NCBI GenBank assembly: GCA_029844215.1
Contig: CM056724.1
Location: forward strand, 31,534,446-31,598,445
DNA: 64,000 nt
Source of the DNA: Przewalskia tangutica
Taxonomy: Eukaryota > Streptophyta > Magnoliopsida > Solanales > Solanaceae
Direction of reading: 5' to 3'
Part shown: positions 11,077-23,512 of the stretch, piece after piece
How the letters are laid out: the number at the start of each line of letters is the position of its first letter
Position numbering within the stretch: the stretch's first letter is position 1
Made by a program: the position numbers and the translations under genes
Notes under the pieces: generated by a model
The model's database searches: none
The model's input: the letters and a program-made list of their open reading frames with translations, nothing else
What the model was told of the DNA's origin: nothing

Positions 11077-13044
11077 TGTTACACCTCATAGTTTTATGAC
11101 GATAATTAGAGAACGTAATTAAGAGAATAAGATTCGAGTATTGGAAATGAAGTATATTTACATATGCTAATATGGAAGTTAGTATACAAAGAATGTAATT
11201 CAGGAATGATTTTTGAATACGGCGAGTATGACGACGGGAATTTATATTTATAGTTGTATATTCCCAATGGGGTTACAGATTAGTATCGTATTATAAAGAT
11301 TATGACGTCAAGAATGTGAGGTCTTACGGAAATTTCAGGATTCTATTGAGTGTGGGAGATTGACTATTTAATTGTGGGATTAATTTAAGTGGAGAGGATG
11401 AAAAATGTGTGGATAAAACAAGTGGAAATTCTCGTCCGCCACATGGACAACATGCAAAACAAATTTTCAGATTTTACTTAGACCAATGTCTACACTCATT
11501 GCAATGTCTTTAACTCAAAAACTTCCTCTCCAAATATTCATTCTCTCTCCATCCCTCAGATTTTTTACCTTTCTCCATCATAATTCTAACCTCCATAGCT
11601 TAGTGAAGAGTTAATTAAACCTCCATCTTTCAAGATTAAGTTCTTCTACCAAGTTTAAAGCCATGGTAGACTCCAAAATAGTGAAGTCACGGTAACGCAG
11701 TGACTGTTTCGGGACATGCTGGCCGAGAATTAGCTCCAATAACTTTAAGCTTTGAAGATGAACATTTTGGAAGAAAAACTAGTAAGTAAGATGGTCTCAA
11801 ACTTGTAGAATGCACGCATGTCATTGTAAGTTGAAGAAGTGGTGAAATGGAGCAAAAGTAGTGCACATTGGAGCAGTGGCCGATTTGGGACTGCTTGGCT
11901 AAGTTAAGGTAATAATTCTTTTTCTTATTTGAGTTATTGGTGTTAAATAATGTTGTAGTTAAGAGATGAACTCATGTTAAAGAGGAATTGGAAGTAAGAG
12001 AATGCATATGATTGTTGTTGATGTTGTTGAGCCGATGGGAATTGTTGTTACCGATTTTGGGGCTGTTTTTGTATACATTGAATTTGAGTGTTGTTGTTGT
12101 TATCTTTGTCACTAATTGCATATTAAAATTGAAGGAAATCTTGACATTTAAAGTTGTAATTGGTTATATGAAAGTATTGAAATATGAAATTGGATTTTAA
12201 GGAGTTAAGAGAAGAGTTAGAGAATTATGTTGTTGTGGCCGAGACATGTATGCAACCGTGGACATTGTTGTGTCGAGTTAGGGGCTGCTTTGTCAATTTA
12301 TAATGCTGGAATTATAAACTATGAACATGCATTTACATTGTTGTAATTGTGGATATATGTCTTAAAGGAATTAGGGTGTAGAAGAGTGTTATGTTGCAAA
12401 CTATAAGACCTGCACTCTTGTTGTTGTTGCTAGAGTTGATGGACTATTTTTAAAGGTTGTTTTAATATGGATTAAGGGTTGGATTAACATGAGAAACAGG
12501 TGTAGTAATCACCTTGGTTGTTGTAGTAGTTGTATTCCATAAATGTAAAGAGAAAAAATGCACAACTATGGTGTAGATATAAGTATATGGACTGATTTTG
12601 TTATATCCTGGAATTATTCTTGGTTATTGGTATTGTTGACATCGTTTATGAGTTGTGGATATGTATATAAATAGGGGAAGCGCTGCCTGAATTTTTATAG
12701 AAAAGAGAGTCGTTATTCGATATAACTTACACTAGAAATCATAGAGTTGACGGGCATGTTACTATTGTTATAGGTCGAAGTACTAATCGAGACAAATTCT
12801 AAATATTGAGTTGGTTAGTTCGACAATAAGGTATGTGAAACTATCTTTTCTTCTTTTGGCATGATATATATAAAATGAGTGTACGACAGACGTACGCAAT
12901 TCCATTGAATCCTTACTCCTAATGAGACATGATATGATAGTGCCTTGATTTTCTAAGTAATAGTTATTCTATTTATTCCATTGAGAGTTAAATGATAGAT
13001 TTAATTTGAATAAAGTTACTCATGATATTTTATTCGTGCTGATG

Positions 13045-13335
13045 TGATTATATGACTTCATCGAGTCCCGGGTCGGGTATGTCGTGCGCAGCTTCACCGA
13101 GTCCCTCACTAGAGGGCTGGGTATGTATATATATGATGATGATTTCACCGAGTCCCAGAATGAGTCGGGTACGGTATGTGCACAGATGATGATTTCACCC
13201 AGTCCCATAATGGGCCGGGTACGATATATGATATGATTTCACCGAGACCCTCACTAGGGGGCCGGGTACGGTATGTATATGTATATGACTATATTCACCG
13301 AGTCCCACATTGGGCCGGGTACGATATATTTTATG
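13045..13335 (+). repeat. About six tandem copies of a ~50-bp repeat
   Basis: Units read TTCACCGAGTCCC, a variable stretch, then GGGCCGGGTACGGTATGTA. They begin near 13054, 13092, 13141, 13192, 13237 and 13293. CACCGAGTCCC repeats of this type are known from chromovirus LTRs. Open frames here are created by the periodicity and are not genes. Confidence 0.85.
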
Positions 13336-13425
13336 GGCACACATGACTCTCATTTTTATAAGGCACAATTGACTCTCATTTTTATAAGACACAATTGACT
13401 CTCATTTTTATATGGCACAGTTGAA
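13336..13425 (+). repeat. ~28-bp tandem repeat, three to four units
   Basis: Units read GGCACACATGACTCTCATTT, then TTATAA, with small changes in each copy. The block adjoins the 50-bp repeat block within the same LTR fragment. Confidence 0.85.
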
Positions 13426-13553
13426 TTGGTATTTTGATTATTATACATGTCTCCTGTTATCCTTTGGCCAGTTGTGATCTTCATATTTTACATACTCAGT
13501 ACATTAATTCGTACTGACCCCCTTTCCTCGGGGGGCTGCGTTCATGCCCGCAG

Positions 13554-14079
13554 GATAAACCACTCGTTCTTTGACAAGAAGAAGATACACATCTACAACA
13601 ACATCAACTGGGTAGTTCTGCTACTTCTACTTTACTCCTAAGGTATGAGAGGACTGATTTGGATTATGATAGGTATGGTAACCCTTAGAGAGCTTTTAGG
13701 AAGGTGGTAGGTGTGATTTGGGGTGTTGGGAATGAAAAATGAGGCCTTGGTTGAGTTATAAACTCATAAAACTGCCCCACCGCTTCGAGATTGTAGTGGC
13801 ACTTGCGGCCGCAAGTCACCACTTGCTACACTGCAAGTCCATTATATCTCTAGGCAGTGGGCAGCCCAAAAACATCCAAAATGTGACCCCAAATGCGGTG
13901 CCGCAAATGCAGTGTGTGGCTGCATTATACTTTCGCCAAAATACATTTTCTTAAAACGTACATAACCTTTTGCACATAGCTCCGATTAACAAATAGTTTG
14001 TTGCGTTAGAAAGTAGACTCGTTGACTTGAATTTAGATAGGTTATGGACTATGTGACTTCTTATATACTAAGATATATA
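13554..14079 (-). mobile_element. Long LTR copy b, 5' part
   Basis: Aligns closely with 9405-9936 and 15668-16175. It holds a perfect 16-bp palindrome ACTTGCGGCCGCAAGT at 13801-13816; the equivalents in copies a and c differ by one or two bases. It joins copy c at about 14080 through the same kind of junction seen near 9936. Confidence 0.72.
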
Positions 14080-16342
14080 CCCCAACCTTGGGAGGGTGGC
14101 CGACACCCGGCTCCCGGATGGCCCGAGCGAACCACCTGCATATCATCACACAAACATACAACCGTCTGGGCCGACAAAGCATCGAAATAATAATTGTGAT
14201 ATACACGATGTGAGATTCTGCAAGCAGAAAATTTCAACCTAACATATATATACATACTAAGGCCGAGAAGGTTGTACAAAACAAACTATACCATGTTAAC
14301 CCTTTCTACAAAGCCTTTAAGGAAATGTCGACACAATGCATAAGTCGGTACAAGGCCCCCGACATACCTAAAGTATAAAAAGATATAAACATAGTCCCGA
14401 CTCGGCGACACTCCAAAAGAAACAGAGCTCACCAATAAAAGTTAATATCTACACATGATCTACGAGGGTGGGTCCTCTCTTCACCTACCTAAACTTGCGC
14501 GGCATGAAACACAGTGTCCCCAGAAAAGGGGACATTAGTATGAATAATGTACTAAATATCTAAGGCAGAAATGAAGCATAATAATACATAATTACCAAGA
14601 GAATGAGATACGAGTCAATCTGAATCTCTAAACTACCTGAGGGATATAACATACACAACAATCATGCTTATCCTATAACCTTATTTATACTGTTACATCA
14701 ACATCGCAAATCTATTTGGTCGACTACCCAACTGATTAGTGGTATCTGCCCAATCAGTCGTAGCACGATGGTAAACAACGCGTCTGCCCAACCAGTGGTA
14801 AATAACGATATATAACTGTCCAACTAGTGGTAAATGTCCAACCAGTCGTGGCTAGGTAGTAAATATTGTGTCTACCCAACAAGTGATAAATAAGGATACG
14901 TAACTGTCCGACTAGTGGTATATGTCTGACCGGTCGTAGCTTGATGATATATATAATGTATATTCACGCCTCTATAGATAGTGTACACACCTCATAAGAG
15001 CCCATAAACAACAGAGCCTACTTAGCTAAAAACATAGTTGTTACACTTCCGACTAATCTTATGGAGATACTTACCATTTTCATCTTTCGTATGAATGACC
15101 AAAGTGACACACTTCCTTTCTAGCTTTGATGAAACTAAAAAAATACAAACAAGGACCATGGGATCCTCTCAAGAGTGAAGAACAAGCATATCTCTTTAGT
15201 GGACATTTCATCGTACGTTGACACTTCAACAATCATGCCAAGAAATAGAAGAAGTGAGACTTTAACATACCTTTGACGTTCTGCTTTGCAAGCTAACATG
15301 TACAGTCAATCGTTCACGTCAATCTACAACAACAATAAAAAACCATCGCTTAGTTATGGAACTACATTTCGATATGAAAATAGCGATAAGCTCATTCTAC
15401 ACCAATTTGGACAACATCTCCCCAAACCCTATCACTTTACTCATACTTCAAACAACAACTTCCATACATCCAAAATACAACCAATCACCTCTACAATCAT
15501 CTCAACCCTTATATCTACCATAACAATCCTTAACAATAGCCAGCCAAGTTACAACCATAACATAACTCTCTTCAAGTTCTAACTTTGTATTACCTCCTTA
15601 TATAACTTAACCAAAGCCTATTTGGGATCAATTTCATAGAAAGGGAAGAAAACATACCTTTATACAACAAGATAAACCACTCGTTCTTTGACAAGATACA
15701 CATCTACAACAACATCAACTGGGTAGTTCTACTACTTCTACTTTACTCCTAAGGGATGAGAGGAGTGATTTAGCTTAAGATAGGTATGGTAACCCTAAAG
15801 GAGCTTTTAAGAAGGTGGTGGGTATGACTTGCGGTGTTGGGAGTGAAAAATGAGGCCTTGGTTGAGTTATAAGCTCATAAAACCGCCCCACCACTTTGAG
15901 TTTGCGGTGGCACTTACGACCGCAAGTCACCACTTGCTACACCGCAAGTCCATCGCATCTCTAGGTAGTGAGAAGCCCAAAAACATCCAAAATTAGACCC
16001 CAAATGCGGCAGCATTCTACGTTTGCTGGAATTCATTTTCGTAAAATGTACATAACCTTTTGTACATAATTCTGATTAACAAACGGTTTGTTGTGTTGGA
16101 AATTAGACTCGCCGAACTTGAATTTAGATATGTTATGGACTCTGTGACTCTTTATATACTAAGATATATTACCCAAAGTTTCTACGAACTTACTTTCTTC
16201 GATTCGTTTAGCCCTGAACTCTTACGAAACATACTTTACACCCATATAAACCTTTGTTAACCTTGTGAAGAGATCTCAACCTCACTAAGCTTATGTTAGT
16301 TTATTCACGATGAAACCGACGTTCAAAGTACGAGGTGTAACA
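14080..16342 (-). mobile_element. Long LTR copy c, nearly complete
   Basis: The longest uninterrupted copy (about 2.26 kb). On the minus strand it starts TGTTACACCTCGTACTTTG at 16342 and runs to the CCAACCTTGGGG junction near 14080. GTTTT follows at 16343-16347. No primer site, gag or pol sequence lies between the three LTR copies. A head-to-tail LTR array without internal domains is best explained by recombination or aberrant reverse transcription. Confidence 0.75.
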
Positions 16343-16567
16343 GTTTTCCATATCTACATGTTACTTTTTTATCATGTATAAAAAGGGCATTTTTATATTT
16401 GAAAACTTTTTATTATTAAAATTTTCACATAATGATATATTTTTATAGTTACAAATATGTCATGACATGTTTAATATTATCAATTTTAATAATATTTTAT
16501 CAATTAGCTTTTCTTATTTCTTACCTAATATGTTAAGTTAAATTTCGTCATATAAGTTCACATGGAG

Positions 16568-17630
16568 GCACTACAAGAAAAATGACATACAGTGACAGTC
16601 AGAGAGTGACGGTTTTTGCAACTATCACATAGTATGACAATTTTTTCCTTGACTAGTCAACATACACTTATGACTAGGGATGTTATCGGTCCGGGTGTCG
16701 ACAGATCCGGACAGGATCGATAAGGTTATTGGTCCCGGATCAAGACCGGACCGATAAGGTTTTGGTCCTGGGACGAGATCCGGGACCGAAATGAAATCTT
16801 CTCGGTCTGGACCGGTAAGATTTTTCCGGGTCGGGTCCGGGGCCCGATTTTTTTTAAAAAATTAAATTTCCAATATTGAAATTGACATTCTCTGACACAT
16901 TACCACGAAATTTGAACGTTGAAATTTATTGTATATCGCGAGATATTTAGCTTTGAAAAGGAAAAAACGTAACAATTTGGGGGAAATTGAAATTGATTGT
17001 CAAGAAGGATGTTTTTTGAGAAATCGGCTGCTCCAAAGTCTGGCTCCGTCTCGAAAAATCGCGAAATAAAAAAAAAAATTAGCTCAAACGGACGTCCGAG
17101 CGCAGTTATGAGCATTTAAAGTTACACTAATTTACAACTAATTTACTTTCTTCTCTCCCTACCTATATTTTATATGTCAATGCTTCAAATTAAAACATAA
17201 AGTCTACATCACATATATTTAAAATATGTAAAATAGTCCAACATTTGGGATATTACAATTAAATATAATTAGGGCTTGCTGGGGGGCTGCTTGGGAGGGG
17301 GGGTGTTACCGGGTTACCGATCCGGCTCCTTATCGGTCTGGGTAATTTTTTGATACTCGTATCCGAACCGTTAACTTTTCGGTCCGAGTATCGGTCCGGG
17401 TTTACCGGTCCAATTTTCGGGTAATTACTGGGAGTATTCGGACCGCTAACAGCCCTACTTATGACATAAGTGTGACAATTATATAAACTGTCATAAATTT
17501 ATGACACACATATGATAGTTATTTGCACCGTCAGATGTTGTGTAACAAATTTTTTTGCATTGACCCATTTTGTTTGGAGTTGACTCGACCAAAACCGGCT
17601 CATTTCTCTTTCCAATCCGGCCGAGCCTAA
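16568..17630 (+). mobile_element. Left terminus of a CACTA-like transposon
   Basis: Starts CACTACAAGAAAAATGACA and shows repeated GTGACAG, TGTCAT and ATGACA motifs to about 17545. It aligns inversely with 1-141. A hAT element at 16675-17457 splits it. The AT-rich 16348-16567 before it shows nothing recognisable. No matching right end was found in the window. The gene fragments at 19.4-20.5 kb could be its cargo, but that is inference. Confidence 0.65.
16675..17457. mobile_element. Non-autonomous hAT element with perfect 8-bp duplication
   Basis: Terminal repeats TAGGGATGTTATCGGTCCG and CGGACCGCTAACAGCCCTA bound the element. CTTATGAC at 16667-16674 and 17458-17465 is a perfect 8-bp duplication. 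Subterminal regions are rich in CGGTCC/GGACCG. The core is the reverse complement of the core of the element at 1860-2700. It inserted into the CACTA-like terminus. There is no transposase frame. Confidence 0.92.
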
Positions 17631-18630
17631 GTCCAAAAGGACTTGACCCGGCCCATATCCTTAGATATTAGGGGATTTTCCCCCTTTGCCTTTTCATTTA
17701 TGCCCAAAGGCTTCAAACCCTATTGATCGCCTTATGCTCCTCTCTCATCTCTCCATTTGCTTCACCGTTTTTGACAAAGTTGCAATGTTTGTGGTGTTGT
17801 ATCATGTTTGTATGACCATTTTAGGCAATAGTCTTAATGACTCTTATCTCTACCGTCCTCTCTCCGCCAACACGCCACATCCCATTTCCCCTCATTTTTC
17901 TACTTTTTATTTTTGCGAATCGCCCCAGCTAGGATGAAGCATTTATGAGCTTTGTCCTATTTTCTGCTCGATCCAATTCTTATTGATTATCTTTTTTTCT
18001 TATCAAAGTTAATTAAAAATTGGTGAGATATTCATTCTCACACATCGGTTTGAGAGTGAGATTTTGGGGTTTGGGGGTTCTATAAAAGGAACCCTCACCC
18101 TCAGTCCAAAACCAAGTTTCGAACAGTGGAAAATCCCAAAGTTTGAGCAAAATATTTATATTTTGAGCAAATTGAAAACCCTAGAGCAAATTAAAAAATC
18201 TGCATTGGTATATTTTTTTAAAATATGGTTGAATGATATGTGTGCATGTCTTTTATTATGTGTCAGGTGTTGGTGTTGTTCTTATAACTGTTCGTTGATG
18301 GATAAGTCTTGGATGTCATGTTCTCGATTTATGGAGCATCTATTTATGTATCATTTTATTGTTTTTCTCATCTTTATGAATTCAATTCCTAGAAAATATA
18401 TAACTTAATAAATGACCATGTATTGGCAGGGGAATGGAAACCAGAGGACTTCAGAGATAAGTTCTAGCTGAACATTTTAACTTATACCAGTTGCAGTGTG
18501 AGTTCTCCATATTACTTTGTATCTTTTTTTTTTGTATTTCATGGAATAAATAGACTTGTTGTCACCCTCCGTCAATAAATAGAATTGTCGTCATTGCGAA
18601 TGCCAAAACTGACAAATTTGAAGATACATA
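17631..18630 (+). other. Unassigned DNA with a TATA-like box
   Basis: No conserved protein is seen. TTCTATAAAAGGAACC near 18079 resembles a plant TATA box, followed by a leader-like stretch. If the CACTA-like element once had a gene, this could be its promoter, but nothing downstream forms a credible product. Confidence 0.3.
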
Positions 18631-18631
18631 C

Positions 18632-19240
18632 ATGTCTCTGATTCTTTTCAAATTTTGCTTGTTTTGTGCTTTATGTTGTGTGAATGACTATAGAATTTTA
18701 ATCTTTAACATTAATTGTTTCTGTGTATTGTGCTTTGTGAAGATTTGTAAAAGATTCATCTTTAGGGTTTATAGTTTCTTTGTATTATGTTTTATGAATG
18801 TTTATAAAGTTTTCATCTTTATGATTAAATTTTATTTTTATGATGCATATGTTGTGTATATACTGTATATGTTGGCTATGTATAATATGTGATGTTAATT
18901 TTGTCTCAAATCTGATTCTTTTCAATTTTTTCTTGTTTTGTGCTTTATGTTGTGTGAATGACTGTAAAATTTTAATCTTTACGATTCATTGTTTCTGTGT
19001 GGCTTGCTGTGTGAATATCTGTAAAGTTTTATCTCTGAGATTTTTTCTCTCTCTATTATACTATATGTATGTATGATTATAAAGGTATCATCTTTAGGGT
19101 GTGAAGTTCTCATTTTTAGATTTATTTATGTGTATTGTGTTGTACGAGTGATGGTAAAGGTTTCATCTTTATAATGCATATGTTGTGTATATACTGTAAA
19201 GGTTGCCTATATATGATGTGGGATGCTAATAGTTGCTGCT
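18632..19240 (+). repeat. Degenerate direct repeats, T-rich
   Basis: 18636-18770 and 18903-19045 are related copies (CTTGTTTTGTGCTTTATGTT, then GTGTGAATGACT in both). Shorter units of the form TGTGAAT-GTAAA-TTTCATCTTTA recur to 19170, and GCATATGTTGTGTATATACT occurs at about 18845 and 19177. The array appears built from a ~60-bp unit and creates spurious open frames. Confidence 0.65.
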
Positions 19241-19384
19241 AAATATGTTTTTATTGAAGGAAGTAAATCTATAGAATGGCTTATAGGCGCAGCATAACAA
19301 TGCTAGCAAAGCTTCTTTATCACCAACAAAGAGTTACCCCTACATTTTATTACTTTCATAAGAATGATGATGATCGTAAGAGCC

Positions 19385-19600
19385 CTAAACCCAGTTTTCA
19401 ATATATCCGCTCTTTACTATTTCTCTGTTACTCAAAACTTGTTGTATGGAGATCTTCCATCAGATATAGGCCTTACTCTTTTGAATCTTGAGGTGTTTGC
19501 TGGTACTGTGAACGAGTTCACGGGACCTATTCCTGTTTCGTTATCAAATGCTTCAAATCTTTGTGTTATTGAATTGTCACAAAATAAGCTCACTGCATAA
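19385..19600 (+). pseudogene. LRR receptor-like kinase fragment (LRR region only)
   Basis: The frame gives FNISALYYFSVTQNLLYG, then DLPSDIGLTLLNLEVF, GTVNEFTGPIPVSLSNASN and a final ELSQNKLT: about three leucine-rich repeats of the subfamily XII (EFR/Xa21-like) receptor-kinase ectodomain. It has no signal peptide, transmembrane segment or kinase, and stops at TAA shortly after. It is a captured or stranded exon fragment. Confidence 0.75.
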
Positions 19601-19680
19601 TAGATTGGTTAGGTGTTAATCAAATTGTAGTTTATGTTGTGCATGAATTATCTTTGTGTGCTGAGGTGACTAAAACTTAG

Positions 19681-20006
19681 ATACAAGGACTATGGGCTAT
19701 CAGTGAAGACAAGGCTCATGGGATTGATGGTTATAATTCATGCTTCTTCAAAAAAGTATATAAATTGATAAAATCAGATGTTGTGCATGAATTTTTCACA
19801 ACAGGTAACTATATCAACATGTGAATTGTGCTACTATAACCTTAGTTCCTAAAGTAACTAAGCCTGCTACATCAAAGAATTTCAGACCCATAGCTTGTTG
19901 TTCTTTACTTTACAAGATTATTTCTAAGATGAAAAACAAAGTGAAAAATACACCAATATTCTATGGAGTAACAACACTTGGTTTAAGGAAAAACAAAGAG
20001 CTATAA
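19681..20006 (+). pseudogene. LINE reverse transcriptase remnant
   Basis: One frame from 19681 gives LWAISEDKAHGIDGYNSCFF followed by VVHEFFTTG, matching the LINE RT entry (K-x-PGPDG-x-FF). After a frameshift, the frame from 19821 gives TLVPKVTKPATSKNFRPIAC, then CSLLYKIISK, the next conserved RT block. The catalytic YADD region and endonuclease are absent. It is an old, truncated non-LTR element. Confidence 0.75.
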
Positions 20007-20435
20007 TAAAACCTGCTAACCTACCAAACTAATTTGTTAATGGCTAAAAGGGGATAAAGGACATTGTCTTTAACAATTTGTGTGTGTTTCAAAATCTTTA
20101 GGATCAACTATGATATTAGAGCATCTAGGGAGATTTGAAGGTATATGTTAATATTAGGCCAAGTATTTTTTAGTATTAGGATGGAAAAGATAAACAAGTA
20201 TATATCCTTCGATAATGTAGAGACACAGATTCAAGGATTACCAGTACATTCCTTCAAAATAAATAAGCAAGTACAACTGATCAAGCATCCTAAACTCTAT
20301 TTTGTGTATTTTTTTATTAGTTCAACATCATTTGCAACTTTGGATATTGTAAGTTCAACATCATTTTTTAATTGCATGTAATGTAAGTTCAAATTTATTC
20401 AGTTAAATAAATATTTGGGTTAAATTTGATTTAAG
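20007..20435 (+). other. Unassigned
   Basis: AT-rich DNA between the LINE remnant and the Ulp1-like exon. No recognised features. Confidence 0.4.
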
Positions 20436-20531
20436 GTACCACAACAGCCTAATAGATATAAGTGTGGTTACTATATGTTGCATTTCATTAAAGATCTCAT
20501 GAATGATTTATCTCTGCTGCAAAAAAAAAGA
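20436..20531 (+). pseudogene. Ulp1-type (C48) protease C-terminal exon remnant
   Basis: The frame reads VPQQPNRYKCGYYMLHFIKD, then LMNDLSLLQKK. Ulp1-like proteases carried by plant CACTA and Mutator-like elements usually read PQQPN-x-DCGYYVL here. The cysteine is retained, but the aspartate before it is lysine. The exon ends at a good donor (AG/GTAAGT). The intron is broken by the long LTR-like element at 20642. A plausible next exon starts at 31560 after TTTAACAG, with GPDEVRIDGR. Confidence 0.55.
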
Positions 20532-23417
20532 GTAAGTATCTAACATTATTTTTTATCTATGTACTTGTCTATATATACTTTAATTGATCTTTATTGTGTA
20601 TTGTAATTAATCTAATGTGTTGGATTACATTTGAATGTAGTTGTAATACCCCATTTTAATCGGAGTCAAAACGGTGTACTACGTATGCGTGATTCATGAA
20701 TTAAATCACCGTCTTTAAGGAGTCGCCACCTAATTATTATAGTGAACTAGGACACTTTTAAATAGCGTAAAAATGCTATAAATGATCTCCATTTAAAGGT
20801 CTGCGAAACTATGTAAGATTCTAGGTAAGGGTTCTTTATTATCCTAAAGGGAAGGGGTTAGGCATCCTATAGGATCCGCTAACTTGCGGTTGTCCGGTCA
20901 AACTTAGGTTGGTATTATGGTGCTAACATGTATTCTATAATTCTAAAATTGTTAAACTAACTAAAAGATATTTAAACTAGGCATGCAGATATTCGAATAA
21001 GATATATATTTAACAAGGTTGTAACAAAGCAAAAATCATATAAAGAGGGAGTGAAGAGAACTTAGCAAGATTTCACTTTTATTTTCCTTTTCTGCGAATG
21101 CTTTAACTTCGGGATGCCCCTCCGGGTACCTGCAAAAAACACTTAGTAAAAGAGTTAGTAAAATAAATAAATGCGAGTAAATCCTTCGGATCCGTAATAA
21201 AACAATAGGAGTTTTAATTACGGAAGGCTCAGATCTATATTTTGTAAAGGGACATCTCAAACAAGTCATGAGTGTGTCCTAGCGACTTGTCAGTCAATCT
21301 AGTCGCCCCCCAAGCATGTTGGTATCCAGTATATATGTGAAAAATCCATAAGTGTCATCATTACCTTTTCCGAAGGAAAGCAAACCGATGGACAACCTTT
21401 CCGGAAGAGTCATGTAGTATCATGTTCAAATCAGTATTATACCGAAACCGAAGGGACGCGGCCTCAATTTCAATTTCATTGGCCTAAGTGTAATATCATG
21501 TTCAAATCAATGATATTTTACACATATCGAAATCTGGTCTTTCAAGAATGTGGCAGCAGCTATTATTTTCAAGTGTAGCATCTGATATCAAAATTATAGC
21601 CTTGAGCCTTGAAAAATCACCACAATTGCTTAATGAGCTAGCAATACTTTAATCCCAATTAAAATGCAGCAGTAGTGTTCCCAAAAGGACCAAGATTGTA
21701 GTAGCCAGTTATAGCAACACATTAATCAAAGTACAACACCATGAAAACTTCATAAGTGCAATAGTTGTTTGGATCAACAAAGAATACCTGAGGGTCTGCC
21801 CAATCAAGTTGCAATGCACTGTTTAAAGTTTGCAACAACAAATTGGTTCACCACCAAAACTCATTTGCCTCATCAAGTGTAGTCAATTGTTCCCAACAGT
21901 AGAGAAGTAGCAAGCAAGTAGCCATAGAAGAAGAAGCAGTTCGACAAATGTGACAAATTAGTATAATATATGCTCACTTGAGACCGCAGCTATAGGGAAC
22001 AACAAGGGACAACCACAACAAGTGGAAGTAAAATCAACAATATAGGAAAGTTTTTTGAGCACGACAATGGTTTAAACCGCAAGCATGTCGCCTATTGCCT
22101 TCCTTCTAGTTCATCAACAGAGTAGCACAATTTCAAGTTCATCAGCAGCTCAAGGACACTCGACATTTCCCCAAAGTCATGCAAAGAAAGAAGGAGGAAA
22201 ATGGTGAATATCCAGAATTAGACCAAATAGACTTCAGGGACATGCTCATGCTTAAAATTTGGTTAGAAATCAAACATGCATCCTGTATTAAGGCCTCCAG
22301 AACTGAGGCAGATTTGTTTCTTCTAATTAAAAGCTTATTCAAATCAGATACCCAACTTTTCCACTGATTCAAGTTATTTCAGTACCAAACTCTACCCCCT
22401 ATATGCTTACTAAAGATCATAAGTTAAGTGATGGTATACAAACTAATAATAATTCAGTACGGCACAAACTAAACCAAACAGGTATAAAATATTGGTACAG
22501 GGGTTGTTTAAAGGATGCATCAGACAAATTATGACACAAAAATATCTTATGAAGTGTGAAATCTGATATGAACACACATAGGAATTAATGAGTTCAAGAT
22601 GGGGCTTAGGGATGTGGAAACATCTCATAAAACAGTATAATATGTCAGATAAGTAACATTTTTTACCCAAATGCATTAACCAAGTTCAGCTTTAATACTT
22701 ACATATAACCAACTACTTATTATATGTTGCCTCATACTCCAATAGGCAGAGAATGGATACAATTTAATAGGTTTCAAACTAGGCCAGCTAGAAAGTATAC
22801 ACACAAAAGACCACTGCTTGACTGATTACATCTAAGTATAAGTTTAAAGAAAATATAATACCATATCTTGGCTTAACCGGTAACCATACTGGTGAAACAA
22901 GGACATGGTTATCCTTCATAGATTACGCTAGACAATTCATAACCTTTATTAGCTTAAACTGATGGATTTAGGGGATCACATAATTTGTACAACCTAGATT
23001 TAGCTAAATCACATTATAACTTTCATACTAAACTAATATAAGATCACATAAGCAGATTTCACATGGCTAAATAGACCTCGACTAGATTTCAAGTCAAACA
23101 GATAGTTCATATATGAACTGGATCTGTTCTTAAACCAATACAGGTATTTATCTAAACAAACATTCAACGACTAATGATTAAAGCCAGTTTTAAACACATT
23201 AAACTAATTCATAGGCAAATTAGTCATCAGTACCAGAACTTGATGGAGTCATAATTGATTAAATTAAGCCCAAACTAACAAGATAAAACATTACAGACTT
23301 CAACAGGAACACATGTGAATGAACATGCTTAATAACACCGTCGGCTAAAATTTCTCCCTTTTGAATGTATTTACCCCGTTGAACCCCAACCCACATATTC
23401 TGATTCACTTTACAGGA

Positions 23418-23421
23418 ATTT

Positions 23422-23469
<48 letters not shown>

Positions 23470-23512
23470 CGCTGGCTCCCCTGTCATCAGGTCACCAACT
23501 TCCTTGACCTTC
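23418..23512 (-). pseudogene. rrn23: Plastid 23S rRNA fragment (internal)
   Basis: The plus strand reads ACCTTAGGACCGTTATAGTT, then ACGGCCGCCGTTCACCGGGG and GTCATCAGGTCACCAACTTC, the antisense of the plastid 23S gene around the domain IV region. It is nearly identical to the plastid sequence as I remember it and much less diverged than the fragment near 5.5 kb. Both ends break abruptly. Confidence 0.85.

Larger units (their letters stand above)
11077..13553 (+). mobile_element. Fragment of a second long LTR family with tandem repeats
   Basis: Begins with TGTTACACCTCATAG, the LTR-start style of plant Tekay/Del chromoviruses. It ends inside a motif common in such elements (GGGGGCTGCGTTCATGCCCGCAG), directly joined to copy b text GATAAACCACTCG. 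The interior is AT-rich and non-coding, with two blocks of tandem repeats near its right end. No LTR 3' end or primer site is present, so it is a truncated LTR. The lineage is inferred from repeat style, not protein. Confidence 0.6.

Noticed and set aside
13020..13392. Minus-strand frames of 62-65 residues
   Set aside because: They are products of the ~50-bp and ~28-bp tandem repeats in an LTR.
13045..13425. CRISPR-like spaced repeats
   Set aside because: Units are degenerate, contiguous and without unique spacers; this is an LTR minisatellite in a plant genome.
9608..13954. 67-71-residue frames at 9608 and 13739 as a conserved small protein family
   Set aside because: They are equivalent positions of the same LTR; conservation reflects repeat copies and copy c (15850) breaks the frame.
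18064..18892. Frames suggesting membrane proteins rich in F, C and Y
   Set aside because: They arise from T-rich repeats; similar text recurs in tandem and no family is recognisable.
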